A stretch of DNA of 64,000 bases, taken from NCBI RefSeq assembly GCF_002777855.1, contig NZ_MEIK01000015.1:1-64000 (forward strand), read 5' to 3'. A program made the translations under genes and the position numbers. This DNA comes from Snodgrassella alvi (GTDB lineage Bacteria; Pseudomonadota; Gammaproteobacteria; Burkholderiales; Neisseriaceae). Under the pieces are notes generated by a model. That model had not been told where the DNA came from. It saw only the letters and a list, made by a program, of their open reading frames with translations, and did not search any database. Positions 9,999 to 18,766 of the stretch are shown one piece after another; position 1 is the stretch's first letter; the number at the start of each line of letters is the position of its first letter.

Positions 9999-10305
9999 GA
10001 AGTTGCCTTTTGATGAAGGGTGACAGCTGCCTGAATCAGCTTTGTTTTAGTGAGGTTCTAAACCTTGTTGTATGGGACAGGGTTTATCCGGTATGGATTA
10101 TCCTGAATCTGTGCAAACCTTTCAAGGAAAGTATATTTTTTATGTTTGGTTTGTGGTGGGTTGTTTGGGTATTTGTGCTATATGAATTACTGAATGGGTA
10201 TAAAAATAATATTTGCATAAATGTTATTTGTGTTTTATGCTTTTGGCACATTCTGAGTGTAAGGATGTGTTCAATTCTTCAAGTGGATATGCAGGGGAAA
10301 TGCAA
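9999..10305. other. divergent intergenic region between tkt and comEA-like gene
   Basis: These 307 nt hold the upstream regions of both divergent genes. A plus-strand open frame (10010-10330) crosses it but has no ribosome site or recognisable content, so I do not treat it as a gene. I saw no clear hairpin or operator. Confidence 0.4.
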
Positions 10306-10629
10306 ATGCGGAAAATGTTTGTGCTGCTGACATTATTGTTGGCTATGGTTTCGGTGCGGGCAGCGGTAAATATTAATTCTGCTACAGCACAGCAGCTACA
10401 ATCCTTACCGAATATTGGAACGGTAAAAGCGCAGGCGATTGTGGAATATCGGAATGCACATGGTCCTTTTGCTTCTACTGCGGATATTATGAAGGTAAAG
10501 GGTATAGGTAAAGCTACTTATGAGAAGTTGCAGTATGAAATTAGTGTGAGCGGTAGTACTGCTTCGCCTGCTGTATCTCGTTCTGCATCCGGCCAGCGTC
10601 GTGCGCGTCCGGCTACAGCTGTAAAATAG
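10306..10629 (+). CDS. ComEA-like helix-hairpin-helix DNA-binding protein, exported
   Basis: This 107-residue protein starts with a signal peptide (MRKMFVLLTLLLAMVSVRA) followed by two helix-hairpin-helix units of the ComEA type: INSATAQQLQSLPNIGTVKA and IMKVKGIGKATYEKL. A basic Ser/Arg-rich tail follows. ComEA proteins bind incoming double-stranded DNA in the periplasm during natural transformation; Neisseriaceae use short stand-alone versions like this one. ATG 10306 is chosen because AGGGG at 10293-10297 is 8 nt upstream; earlier in-frame ATGs would spoil the signal peptide. It converges with the LysR gene, whose stop is 24 nt away. Confidence 0.88.
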   Translation: MRKMFVLLTLLLAMVSVRAAVNINSATAQQLQSLPNIGTVKAQAIVEYRNAHGPFASTADIMKVKGIGKATYEKLQYEISVSGSTASPAVSRSASGQRRARPATAVK

Positions 10630-10653
10630 GGTTATTCTAGTTTTTATGCGTAT

Positions 10654-11541
10654 TTAATCGCTGAAGATGTTGGCTTTGATATGGTGGTAAAAATTCTCCG
10701 CCTGTGCTGAGAGTTTTCGTTCTTTGTGTTTTATCAGATATATGGATCTTTCCAGATTCATATCTTGTACGTCTTTGACGACCAAATTGTTGTGCTCAAA
10801 CTGAAATAAGGTCAGTCTGGGCACCAGTCCAATGCCATAATTGGCAGCAACCAGCCCCATCATGGTGGTAAGCTGGCTGACTTCAATTACATAATTAATT
10901 CCAAATAAATCAACAATCTTATCGACATAATGGCGGATGCTAGTGCCTTTAGTGAAGCCTATCATGTCATATTCCAGTAGATCTTTGAGTTGGATATTAT
11001 CTTTGCACGCCAGTGGATGGTTGATATGACAAATAAGATGAAATTTATCTGAAAAAAGAAATTCAGATGATATTTCTGTTAAAGACGGGGATTTGGCGGT
11101 TAAGGCCAGCTCGGCGTGTCCTTGTAATAAAGCTTGTAGGCATAAGTCCCATTGTGTGTCTAACAGTTCGACTTTGATGTTGGCATGCTGGTGATGAAAG
11201 GTGGCTAGCAGCTGCGACACCCATTGCACGACGATGGAGGGCATGACTGCGAGTATTAGTTTTTCCTTATAGGCATTGGCATGAGAACGTATTTCTTTGG
11301 TTGTTCGTTCGTAAGCAAACATGAGTTCACGTGCCAGTTTGATGAAGTGGATACCGTTTTCATTTAGGCAAACTTTGCGGGTATCTCTGTCAAACAGGCG
11401 GTAGCCAATTTCCTGTTCTAAATTAGCTATAAGGCTGCTGAATGCAGGCTGAGATAAATGAATTTTCTGTGCGGCCCGGGTGAAATTGTCTTCTTCAACC
11501 AATGCGAGAAAAGCTTTTATTTGTTTGATTGATATATTCAT
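10654..11541 (-). CDS. LysR-family transcriptional regulator
   Basis: This 295-residue regulator has an N-terminal winged helix-turn-helix (FLALVEEDNFTRAAQKIHLSQPAFSSLIANLEQEIG, residues 11-45) and a LysR substrate-binding domain from about residue 90. It is divergent from the citrate-transporter/CoA-transferase operon with a 229-nt shared region, the classic position for a LysR regulator that controls its neighbour. That region contains paired AATCGATT dyads (listed separately). The inducer is unknown; a di- or tricarboxylate or an acyl-CoA intermediate would fit. Confidence 0.92.
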   Translation of the reverse strand: MNISIKQIKAFLALVEEDNFTRAAQKIHLSQPAFSSLIANLEQEIGYRLFDRDTRKVCLNENGIHFIKLARELMFAYERTTKEIRSHANAYKEKLILAVMPSIVVQWVSQLLATFHHQHANIKVELLDTQWDLCLQALLQGHAELALTAKSPSLTEISSEFLFSDKFHLICHINHPLACKDNIQLKDLLEYDMIGFTKGTSIRHYVDKIVDLFGINYVIEVSQLTTMMGLVAANYGIGLVPRLTLFQFEHNNLVVKDVQDMNLERSIYLIKHKERKLSAQAENFYHHIKANIFSD

Positions 11542-11642
11542 TTATCATTAATTGCCGGTTTTTATTTTTATCATTTTCTACGATAGCATATTTTCTGCAA
11601 AGTTTATTTTTTTTTTATCAATGTTTTTTAAAGCGGATTTGA

Positions 11643-11683
11643 TTAATCGATTTTCTTTATTAATCCATCTTTTTAATCGATTA
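11643..11683 (+). promoter_or_regulatory. putative LysR operator: two AATCGATT dyads
   Basis: The palindrome AATCGATT occurs twice, at 11645-11652 and 11675-11682, with centres 30 bp apart (about three helical turns). The right one extends to TTAATCGATTA, and a partial TTAATCC lies between them. Paired dyads on one DNA face between divergent LysR and target genes are what LysR tetramers typically bind. Binding is inferred. Confidence 0.5.
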
Positions 11684-11691
11684 GACAGGGT

Positions 11692-11755
11692 GGGTCGTTA
11701 TGGTGAGAATGCTGCATTGTTGGATATTGATTCTTTTTTTTATTAATAACGACCC
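11692..11755 (+). promoter_or_regulatory. long-range inverted repeat in the citrate-transporter leader
   Basis: GGGTCGTTAT at 11692-11701 pairs perfectly with ATAACGACCC at 11746-11755, 44 nt apart. The right arm ends just before the A-tract and AGGGG ribosome site of the transporter (start 11771). It could be a leader stem-loop affecting translation, or a wide DNA dyad for a regulator. Confidence 0.45.
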
Positions 11756-11770
11756 AAAAAGGGGACTTTT

Positions 11771-13126
11771 ATGCTGGCTTTAATAGGCATATTAACTATT
11801 GCAACTTTGCTGTTTTGTATTATGAGCAAGCGGCTATCGCCGATTGTCGCTTTAATTACGATTCCGATTCTGGGAGCGGTGGTTGCGCTTTATGCTGTGC
11901 CATTGTTCGATGGTGGTCAGGAAATTGTGCCACATTACACCACGATTCCTAAGATGGTGGTGGCGGGGATTGCGAAACTGGCACCGATGGCGGCTATGTT
12001 TGTGTTTGCCATTATTTTCTTTGGTGTGGTAAGCGATGCGGGGATGTTTGATCCGATTATTGCCAAAATTCTGAAGGTTGTCGGTACCAGTCCGAAGAAA
12101 ATCATTATCGGTACGGGTGTGCTGGCGCTGATTGCGCATTTGGATGGTAATGGTGCGGTGACTTTTCTGATAACTGTACCGGCGATGCTGCCTTTGTATG
12201 ACAAGTTGGGCATCGATAAAAGAATTCTGGCCGGTATTACGGCATTGAGTGCAGGTGTAAATTTTCTGCCTTGGACGGGGCCGATGATTCGCGCTGCGGC
12301 TGCTTTGGATGTATCGACGCATGATTTGTTTACGCCTTTGATTCCCGCACAGATTTGCGGTTTGGCATTCATGGTATTTATGGGCTGGTACTGGGGTCGT
12401 AAGGAAGAACGGCGTTTGGGGCTGGCTGGAGCTACAGCCGGTGCTGGTGGTGATGAAAATGCGGTAACGCATTTTGCGCCTAAAGAGCTGACTGAGGAAG
12501 AACGCAAACTGCGTCGTCCGCATTTATTCTGGCCGAATATTATTCTGGTGGTTTTGGTGATTACCGGTATGGTGGCCACTAAGATTCCGCCGGTTGTTAT
12601 TTTTATGGTGGCCTGCTGTATTGCGCTGACGCTGAATTACCGTAAACCGGCTGAGCAATCTGCGCGAATTAATGCGCATGCTAAGGGTGCGCTGATGATG
12701 GCCTCGATTTTGTTTGCGGCAGGTGTGTTCACGGGCATTATGGGTGAATCCGGCATGCTTAAGGCGATGGCGGTTTCTGCTGGTCATTTTGTGCCTGATG
12801 CGCTTTCTTCTCATATTCCGTTTATTGTCAGTCTGATTGCGATGCCGCTGAGTCTGGTATTTGATCCTGATTCTTATTATTTCGGCATTATGCCGGTAGT
12901 GGCGAATATTGGCGGTTTCCCGCCGATTGAGGTGGCACAGGCTTCTTTGCTGGGACAGATGACTACAGGTTTTCCGGTAAGTCCGCTGACGCCTGCTACT
13001 TTTCTCTTATGCAGTCTGTGTGGTGTGGATCTGGCCGATCATCAGAGATTCAGTATTCCGGTTTTGTGGCTGGCTTCTATTGTGATGGCGATTGGTGCAG
13101 TGGTGACGGGTGTATTCCCGCTGTAA
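11771..13126 (+). CDS. CitMHS-family citrate (metal-citrate) transporter
   Basis: This 451-residue polytopic membrane protein matches the CitMHS family of citrate-Mg2+/Ca2+:H+ symporters. It has the opening MLALIGILTIATLL, the GDAGMFDP-like VVSDAGMFDPII segment, HLDGNGAVTFLITVPAMLPLY, LSAGVNFLPWTGPMIRAA, and the C-terminal FDPDSYYFGIMPV and GFPVSPLTPATFLL motifs. It is the first gene of an operon running through atoB, behind an AGGGG ribosome site. The family is known for metal-citrate uptake. In this operon the natural substrate might be another carboxylate fed to CoA-transferase. Confidence 0.9.
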   Translation: MLALIGILTIATLLFCIMSKRLSPIVALITIPILGAVVALYAVPLFDGGQEIVPHYTTIPKMVVAGIAKLAPMAAMFVFAIIFFGVVSDAGMFDPIIAKILKVVGTSPKKIIIGTGVLALIAHLDGNGAVTFLITVPAMLPLYDKLGIDKRILAGITALSAGVNFLPWTGPMIRAAAALDVSTHDLFTPLIPAQICGLAFMVFMGWYWGRKEERRLGLAGATAGAGGDENAVTHFAPKELTEEERKLRRPHLFWPNIILVVLVITGMVATKIPPVVIFMVACCIALTLNYRKPAEQSARINAHAKGALMMASILFAAGVFTGIMGESGMLKAMAVSAGHFVPDALSSHIPFIVSLIAMPLSLVFDPDSYYFGIMPVVANIGGFPPIEVAQASLLGQMTTGFPVSPLTPATFLLCSLCGVDLADHQRFSIPVLWLASIVMAIGAVVTGVFPL

Positions 13127-13167
13127 AAGGCTGTTTGTAAATTATTGTGTGTAATGAGGTATGGATG

Positions 13168-14505
13168 ATGAAAAAAATCAGAATTGGTTGCGGTGCCGGA
13201 TATGCCGGCGACCGGATTGAGCCGGCGGTTGAGTTGGCTGAAAAAGGGAATATTCAGTATCTGGTGTTTGAATGTTTGGCTGAGCGGACGATTGCGATTG
13301 GTCAGCGCCAGAAAAAACACAATCCGGATGCTGGTTTTAATGAATTGCTGGGTGCACGCATGCGGGCGGTATTGCCGGCCTGTCTGGAAAAGGGCATTAG
13401 GATTGTGACCAATATGGGTTCTGCCAATCCGCGGGCTGCTGCGAAGTTAACTGCTGAGATTGCGCGTTCGCTAGGCGCTAAAAATCTGAAAATTGCGATT
13501 ATTGAAGGTGATGATGTTTTTGAACAGGTCATGCAGCAGGATTTGCTGCTGGATGAACAGCAAAAACCGGTTTCGCAATGTGGCAAGAAAATTGTATCCG
13601 CCAACGCCTATATTGGTGCAGAACCTTTGGTGCAGGCACTGGCTAATGGTGCAGATATTGTGATTGCAGGACGTGTTTCTGACCCGTCTTTATTCCTGTC
13701 TATTATGATGCATGAGTTTCAATGGGCAGCGGATGATTGGGCGCATCTGGGTAAAGGCACGATTCTAGGACATTTGTTGGAATGTGCCGGCCAAATTACC
13801 GGTGGCTATTTTGCTGACCCAGGCTATCGTGATGTACCTGATCTGGCACGTTTAGGCTTTCCAATTGCTGAAATCAGTGCGGATGGTGATGCGGTGATTA
13901 CTAAAGTTGAAGGTTCTGGCGGTATGGTGACGCCTGATACTTGTAAAGAACAGATGCTGTATGAAATTCATCGGCCGGATGAGTACAAAACGCCGGATGT
14001 GACTGCTGATTTCAGTCAGGTAACGTTTACTCAGGTGGGTAAGGATCGTGTGGCGGTATCAGGCGGTACCGGCCGTGCGCGTCCAGAAACGTTGAAGGTG
14101 TCTGTGGGGTATGAGGATGGCTTTATTGGTGAAGGTGAGATGAGCTATGCCGGCCCTGGTGCGGTTGAGCGTGGTCGTTTGGCTTTGGACATTGTGAAAG
14201 AACGTTTTGCGATTACTGGTGTACAGCCACAAGAGGTTCGTTTCGATTTAATCGGAGTGGATTCTTTGCATGGGGCGACGTTGTCTCGGAATAGTCAACC
14301 TTATGAAGTGCGTGTACGTGTAGCCGGCCGTTTTGAAACGAAAGCTGCTGCTGCGGTGGTGGGTAATGAAGTGGAAGCTTTGTATACCAATGGTCCTGCT
14401 GGCGGTGGCGGTGCAATGAAGTCTGTCAAAGAAATTGTGGCGATGGATTCTACTTATATTCCGCGTAATCTGGTGACAACCAGCATTGACTATCTGGAGG
14501 TTTGA
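13168..14505 (+). CDS. AtuA-like acyclic terpene utilisation family protein (DUF1446)
   Basis: This protein of about 445 residues opens with KKIRIGCGAGYAGDRIEPAVELAE, the DUF1446/AtuA signature, and continues with NMGSANPRAAA, EGDDVF and VIAGRVSDPSLF. The family is named after Pseudomonas AtuA of the citronellol pathway, but its biochemical role is unknown. Many AtuA proteins carry a C-terminal ferredoxin-fold extension; here that part is the separate next gene. ATG 13168 is preferred because GAGG at 13156-13159 is 8 nt upstream; a GTG at 13147 is also in frame. It is 41 nt downstream of the transporter and ends 2 nt before the next start, which suggests tight coupling. Confidence 0.85.
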   Translation: MKKIRIGCGAGYAGDRIEPAVELAEKGNIQYLVFECLAERTIAIGQRQKKHNPDAGFNELLGARMRAVLPACLEKGIRIVTNMGSANPRAAAKLTAEIARSLGAKNLKIAIIEGDDVFEQVMQQDLLLDEQQKPVSQCGKKIVSANAYIGAEPLVQALANGADIVIAGRVSDPSLFLSIMMHEFQWAADDWAHLGKGTILGHLLECAGQITGGYFADPGYRDVPDLARLGFPIAEISADGDAVITKVEGSGGMVTPDTCKEQMLYEIHRPDEYKTPDVTADFSQVTFTQVGKDRVAVSGGTGRARPETLKVSVGYEDGFIGEGEMSYAGPGAVERGRLALDIVKERFAITGVQPQEVRFDLIGVDSLHGATLSRNSQPYEVRVRVAGRFETKAAAAVVGNEVEALYTNGPAGGGGAMKSVKEIVAMDSTYIPRNLVTTSIDYLEV

Positions 14506-14507
14506 TA

Positions 14508-14810
14508 ATGAAGCTACGTGAAATTGCACACTCTCGTACTGGTGATAAGGGCAATACTTCTAATATTTCAGTAATTGCTTATCAACCTGAAGACTTTGAG
14601 CGTCTGAAAGCGGCTGTTACACCGGAAAAGGTGAAAGCGTTTTTTGCTGACGTTGTGACCGGTGAGGTGGTGCGCTATGAGCTGCCAAATATTGGTGCGC
14701 TGAATTTTGTGATGTATGGCGCGCTGGGTGGCGGGGTGACCCGTTCTCTGGCTCATGATATGCATGGCAAAGGGCTAAGCGCCGCAATTCTAGATATGGA
14801 TATTGAGTAA
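14508..14810 (+). CDS. AtuA C-terminal-like small protein
   Basis: This 100-residue protein begins MKLREIAHSRTGDKGNTSNI, the hallmark of the small domain found at the C-terminus of long AtuA-type proteins (H-R-GDKG-N). ATG 14508 has a TGGAGG site 7 nt upstream, inside the end of the DUF1446 gene, and only two bases separate that stop from this start. The two products almost certainly act together as one split AtuA-type protein. The biochemical activity is not known. It is followed by 126 nt before atoD. Confidence 0.82.
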   Translation: MKLREIAHSRTGDKGNTSNISVIAYQPEDFERLKAAVTPEKVKAFFADVVTGEVVRYELPNIGALNFVMYGALGGGVTRSLAHDMHGKGLSAAILDMDIE

Positions 14811-14936
14811 TTGCTAAATGGCTGGCGGTAGCTGTGGGCACCGCCGGCCGACAAGACGATATGCCCTGATGTGCATGTAGGCTGGAAGGGTAGTTGCTTT
14901 TTGTCTAGATTTTGGTTTGTCTCAGGTTAGAAAAAT

Positions 14937-15590
14937 ATGAAAACGAAACAGCTCAGTTTGGCAGATGTGAAAAATCATTTGTGGGATGGCATGACAATCA
15001 TGTTTGGTGGTTTTATGGGTATAGGTACGCCCGCCAAATTAGTACAGGCCATTCTGGATGCAGGGGTGAAAGATTTAACGATTATTGGCAATGACACGGC
15101 ATTTGTAGAAACCGGTGTAGGGCCGTTGATTACGCATAATCGGGTGAAAAAAGTAATTACTTCCCACATTGGTACCAATCCGGAAACTGGTAAAAAAATG
15201 ATTGCCGGCGAGATTGAGGTGGAGTTGGTGCCGCAGGGTACTTTGGCTGAGCGTATTCGTGCAGCCGGTGCCGGTCTGGGCGGAGTGCTGACGCCAACAG
15301 GGCTGGGAACGGTGGTTGAGGAAGGTAAGCAGAAAATTGAGGTGAATGGGCGCGAGTTTCTGCTGGAACTGCCTCTAGAGGCTGACTTGGCTATTGTGGA
15401 AGCCAAAACGGCCGATAAGCTGGGTAATTTGGTGTATGAGCTGGCGGCGCAGAATTTCAACCCGCTGGTTGCTCTGGCGGCGAAAACGGTAATTGTGGAA
15501 GCGAATAACGTGGTTGAAGTAGGCGCAATTACACCAGATGCAGCGATTACGCCAGCAGCACTGATTGATTATATTGTTTATCCAGCATAG
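14937..15590 (+). CDS. atoD: 3-oxoacid/acetoacetate CoA-transferase subunit A
   Basis: This 217-residue alpha subunit of a class I CoA-transferase has the CoA-binding [13 protein letters not shown] loop near residue 22-34, [15 protein letters not shown] and the C-terminal [18 protein letters not shown]. The enzyme moves CoA from acyl-CoA donors to acetoacetate or other short 3-oxoacids. The catalytic Glu sits in subunit B, encoded 12 nt downstream. The gene lies in the operon of transporter, AtuA-like pair, CoA-transferase and thiolase. Confidence 0.93.
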   Translation: MKTKQLSLADVKNHLWDGMTIMFGGFMGIGTPAKLVQAILDAGVKDLTIIGNDTAFVETGVGPLITHNRVKKVITSHIGTNPETGKKMIAGEIEVELVPQGTLAERIRAAGAGLGGVLTPTGLGTVVEEGKQKIEVNGREFLLELPLEADLAIVEAKTADKLGNLVYELAAQNFNPLVALAAKTVIVEANNVVEVGAITPDAAITPAALIDYIVYPA

Positions 15591-15602
15591 GGGATTATTG
15601 CC

Positions 15603-16268
15603 ATGAATGCAAAAGAGCTGATTGCACGCAGAATTGCGCTGGAATTTAATGACGGTGATGTGGTGAATCTGGGGATTGGTCTGCCGACACAGGTGGCCAA
15701 TTATGTGCCGGAAGATGTTCATATTACCTTACAGTCTGAAAATGGTTTTCTGGGTCTGGCAGCATTTAATCCAGATGAAGCCAATCCGAATATGGTGAAT
15801 GCTGGGGGGCAGCCGTGTGGTATTGCAGCTGGTGGCTGTACTTTTGATAGTGCGTTTTCATTTGCGCTGATTCGCGGCGGCCATGTGGATGCCTGTGTGC
15901 TGGGTGGTCTGGAAGTGGATCAGGAAGCCAGTCTGGCCAATTGGATGGTACCGGGCAAAATGGTGCCGGGCATGGGCGGAGCGATGGATTTGGTTACCGG
16001 AGCTCGCCGTGTGATTATCGGTATGGAACACTGCACGAAGAACGGTGAATCGAAGATTCTGAAAAAATGTAGTCTGCCGCTGACAGCTAAAAACAAAGTA
16101 AATCTGATTGTTACTGAGCTGGCGGTGTTTGCTTTTGTCGATGGACAGCTGGTGTTGCAGGAGCATGCGCCGGGCGTTGATTTGGAAACGATTAAGGCCA
16201 AAACACAGGCTGAATTTGTGGTTGCAGAAAATTTCTGCGAAATGACAATCAGCCAGCGAGGTTTGTAA
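15603..16268 (+). CDS. atoA: 3-oxoacid/acetoacetate CoA-transferase subunit B
   Basis: This 221-residue beta subunit has the conserved SENGFLG motif, with Glu46 as the residue that forms the glutamyl-CoA thioester, GIGLPTQVANY before it, and GLEVDQEASLANWMVPGKMVPGMGGAMDL. It pairs with the subunit A encoded 12 nt upstream. The thiolase gene follows after about 30 nt. Together they would turn acetoacetate into two acetyl-CoA. Confidence 0.94.
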   Translation: MNAKELIARRIALEFNDGDVVNLGIGLPTQVANYVPEDVHITLQSENGFLGLAAFNPDEANPNMVNAGGQPCGIAAGGCTFDSAFSFALIRGGHVDACVLGGLEVDQEASLANWMVPGKMVPGMGGAMDLVTGARRVIIGMEHCTKNGESKILKKCSLPLTAKNKVNLIVTELAVFAFVDGQLVLQEHAPGVDLETIKAKTQAEFVVAENFCEMTISQRGL

Positions 16269-16298
16269 AACGGGCAGTTGTCAGGTTAAGGAGTAGAT

Positions 16299-17480
16299 AT
16301 GGAACATGCGGTAATTGTTAGTGCAGCGCGTACACCAGTAGGCAGTTTCAATGGTTCGCTGGCCAGTGTGGGTACGGTGGATTTAGGCAGATTAGTGATT
16401 GCAGAATCGATTAGTCGTGCCGGTGTCGATGCGGGGCTGGTTGATGAAGTTGTGATGGGTAATGTGTTGCAGGCTGGGCTGGGACAAAATCCAGCACGGC
16501 AGGCAGCTCTGGCAGCTGGGTTGAATGATACGGTACCGGCTTATACGGTAAATAAAGTATGCGGTTCTGGTCTGAAAACGGTGGCTTTGGCGGCACAGGC
16601 TATTGCAGCTAAAGATGCAGAAGTGGTTATTGCGGGTGGTATGGAAAATATGAGCCGTGCACCGTATCTGCTGGACAGTGGAGCACGCTGGGGCTTTCGT
16701 ATGGGCAATCAGCAGGTAATTGATACGATGGTTCATGATGGTTTGACTTGTGCAACCAATCATTATCATATGGGTATTACTGCTGAAAATATTGCACAAA
16801 AATATCAGATTAGCCGGCAGGAGCAGGACGAACTCGCTTTACGTTCGCAGCAGCTGGCGGCACAGGCTGTGGCTGCTGGTGTGTTCGACGCTGAAATTGT
16901 GCCGGTGACGATTAAGTCGCGTAAGGGTGAAATGGTGTTTGCTCGTGATGAGTATCCGCGTGCAGAAGCAACCACTGAGGGGCTGGCTAAGTTAAAACCA
17001 GCTTTCCGCGCCGAAGGTACGGTGACGGCGGGTAATTCATCTGGTATTAATGATGGTGCGGCAGCAGTGATGGTGATGGCGGAAAGTAAAGCTAGGGACC
17101 TAGGTTTGCAACCGCTAGCGCGTATTCGCAGCTATGCCAGTGCCGGTGTTGATCCTGCGCTGATGGGGCTTGGGCCAGTGCCGGCGACTCAGAAAGCTTT
17201 ACAGAAAGCTGGTCTGTCTCTGGCAGATATTGATCTGATCGAGGCTAATGAAGCTTTTGCTGCGCAGTTTCTCGGGGTTGGGCGTGAGTTAAACTTTGAT
17301 ATGGATAAAACCAATGTTCATGGAGGGGCAATTGCACTTGGTCACCCCATTGGTGCCAGTGGTACACGTATTCTGGTAAGCCTGCTGTATGGTTTGCGTA
17401 AACGTGATGTACAGCTAGGTTTGGCTACTCTGTGTATTGGCGGCGGTCAGGGTATTGCCATGATAGTGGAACGGATGTGA
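16299..17480 (+). CDS. atoB: acetyl-CoA C-acetyltransferase (thiolase)
   Basis: This 393-residue thiolase has all three catalytic elements: nucleophile Cys88 in [11 protein letters not shown], His349 in [14 protein letters not shown], and Cys379 in [16 protein letters not shown] is also present. It cleaves acetoacetyl-CoA to two acetyl-CoA (or the reverse). As last gene of the operon it completes a route from acetoacetate to acetyl-CoA. AAGGAG lies just before the start. Confidence 0.95.
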   Translation: MEHAVIVSAARTPVGSFNGSLASVGTVDLGRLVIAESISRAGVDAGLVDEVVMGNVLQAGLGQNPARQAALAAGLNDTVPAYTVNKVCGSGLKTVALAAQAIAAKDAEVVIAGGMENMSRAPYLLDSGARWGFRMGNQQVIDTMVHDGLTCATNHYHMGITAENIAQKYQISRQEQDELALRSQQLAAQAVAAGVFDAEIVPVTIKSRKGEMVFARDEYPRAEATTEGLAKLKPAFRAEGTVTAGNSSGINDGAAAVMVMAESKARDLGLQPLARIRSYASAGVDPALMGLGPVPATQKALQKAGLSLADIDLIEANEAFAAQFLGVGRELNFDMDKTNVHGGAIALGHPIGASGTRILVSLLYGLRKRDVQLGLATLCIGGGQGIAMIVERM

Positions 17481-17595
17481 TGTTGTCGCAATTGTGTTAG
17501 TAAGGAATGGAATATGTGAGCCATGTAATACGGATGTGTTATGTGGCTTGTTTTTTGTCAGAAGCTATACCTGTTGATAGGGTGTGACTGGTATA

Positions 17596-18012
17596 TTAGT
17601 TTTTATCTGCAATCATTTTCAGAATGTCGGCTTCTGTCATGTTGTGGGTTTGATTGGCAAAGGTGTAGCAGTCGGGTTTGTTGTCTATATACACTTGTAG
17701 GTTGAAGTTCAGTGGCAGGGGCGGTTTGAAAATCCATGCAGCTATGTAGTATCGGCCGCTGTGTTTTAATTGGTAGTAAAGATGGGTGCCGCAAGCTGAA
17801 CAGAATGCCCGTTCTGCCCATTCTGATGATTGATAATGAGTGATCAGCTCTTTGTTATGAAATTGAATTTCACCAGTATGCATGATGGTCATTAATGGAC
17901 CAGCATTCCATTGGCGGCAGGTATGGCAGTGGCAGGCACTCATGGAATAATCTTCCAGTTCAAGGGAAAAAGTAATTTTTCCACACAAACATGAGGCAGT
18001 GTGATTTGCCAT
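17596..18012 (-). CDS. GFA-family (CENP-V-like) zinc protein
   Basis: This 138-residue protein has the three cysteine groups of the GFA fold: CLCG at 8-11, CHCHTC near 27-32 and CSAC at about 71-74. These bind two zinc ions. The family is named for glutathione-dependent formaldehyde-activating enzyme, but most members have no proven activity, and I would not assign one. It lies on the minus strand downstream of the MAPEG gene, with about 115 nt between them. Confidence 0.85.
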   Translation of the reverse strand: MANHTASCLCGKITFSLELEDYSMSACHCHTCRQWNAGPLMTIMHTGEIQFHNKELITHYQSSEWAERAFCSACGTHLYYQLKHSGRYYIAAWIFKPPLPLNFNLQVYIDNKPDCYTFANQTHNMTEADILKMIADKN

Positions 18013-18128
18013 GTATGGACTCCAATAGAAGATGTATAGCGTAGTAGACGGCAGCAGTTAGGCTTTTGGTCTGACTACTGCTGTCTGTAGGCTTTGGTTA
18101 TGTTTTTATATTGCTACTGACTACACTT

Positions 18129-18512
18129 TTAGATGGCAGCGATATATAAGGCGATGATGCACACGACGCCTAATCCCCAAATGCAGGAGCGGGCAAAGGA
18201 TTTATCTTGGATGTAGCAGTATAGGTAACCTATCCGGCTGAGTATGAATAGAATGCTCCAGAAGTTAATAGTGAACTGAGCAGCCTCGCCAGTGGCATGA
18301 GCTATGATAACCGCAGCGGCAAAGGGGGCGAAAATTTCGTAACCATTTTGTTGCGCTGCATTGGCGCGAGCAGCTTTGCCTTCTGCTCTAGCCAGAAATT
18401 CGCGCGGCTGATGATTGTCGTCAGCACTGAAGCCACCGCTTTTTTTTGCATAGGAGGCGGCAATCCATGGCAGTAGCATGGCTATGAAAACACACCAGTA
18501 GGCAAGGGTCAT
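18129..18512 (-). CDS. MAPEG family membrane protein
   Basis: This 127-residue protein has four hydrophobic segments and the MAPEG layout: an N-terminal helix (LAYWCVFIAMLLPWIAA), then a polar loop with RAEGKAARANAAQQNGYEIFAPFAAAVIIAH, a pattern typical of bacterial MAPEG proteins (eicosanoid and glutathione metabolism superfamily). The function in bacteria is largely unknown. It is followed on the same strand by the GFA gene; a hairpin (CAGCAGT 18052-18058 / ACTGCTG 18077-18083) lies between. Confidence 0.8.
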   Translation of the reverse strand: MTLAYWCVFIAMLLPWIAASYAKKSGGFSADDNHQPREFLARAEGKAARANAAQQNGYEIFAPFAAAVIIAHATGEAAQFTINFWSILFILSRIGYLYCYIQDKSFARSCIWGLGVVCIIALYIAAI

Positions 18513-18766
18513 GATGTTATCCTGTTTGAGTATGCTTACGTATTGGGTTGATAATGGTTTTAACTATATTAAGGGTATATGTGCTTTCGGTTTTATCCGG
18601 TTTCTGACTTTACCCTGAATTTAAATTATAAGATAATTCAAAGTTTTTCAAGTTTTTTGTGCTTGATAACTATTTTTATGTGTTTGTTGCGCTGATGAGG
18701 TGGTCGTCGGGCGGTTTTGGGTGGTAAGGCGATTTTGTCGGCGTTTTTTGTTTCGGGAACTCTACC

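Noticed and set aside
10010-10330. Plus-strand ORF of 106 codons between tkt and the ComEA-like gene
   Set aside because: No ribosome site, odd composition rich in Trp and Cys, and it overlaps the well-supported comEA-like start in another frame.
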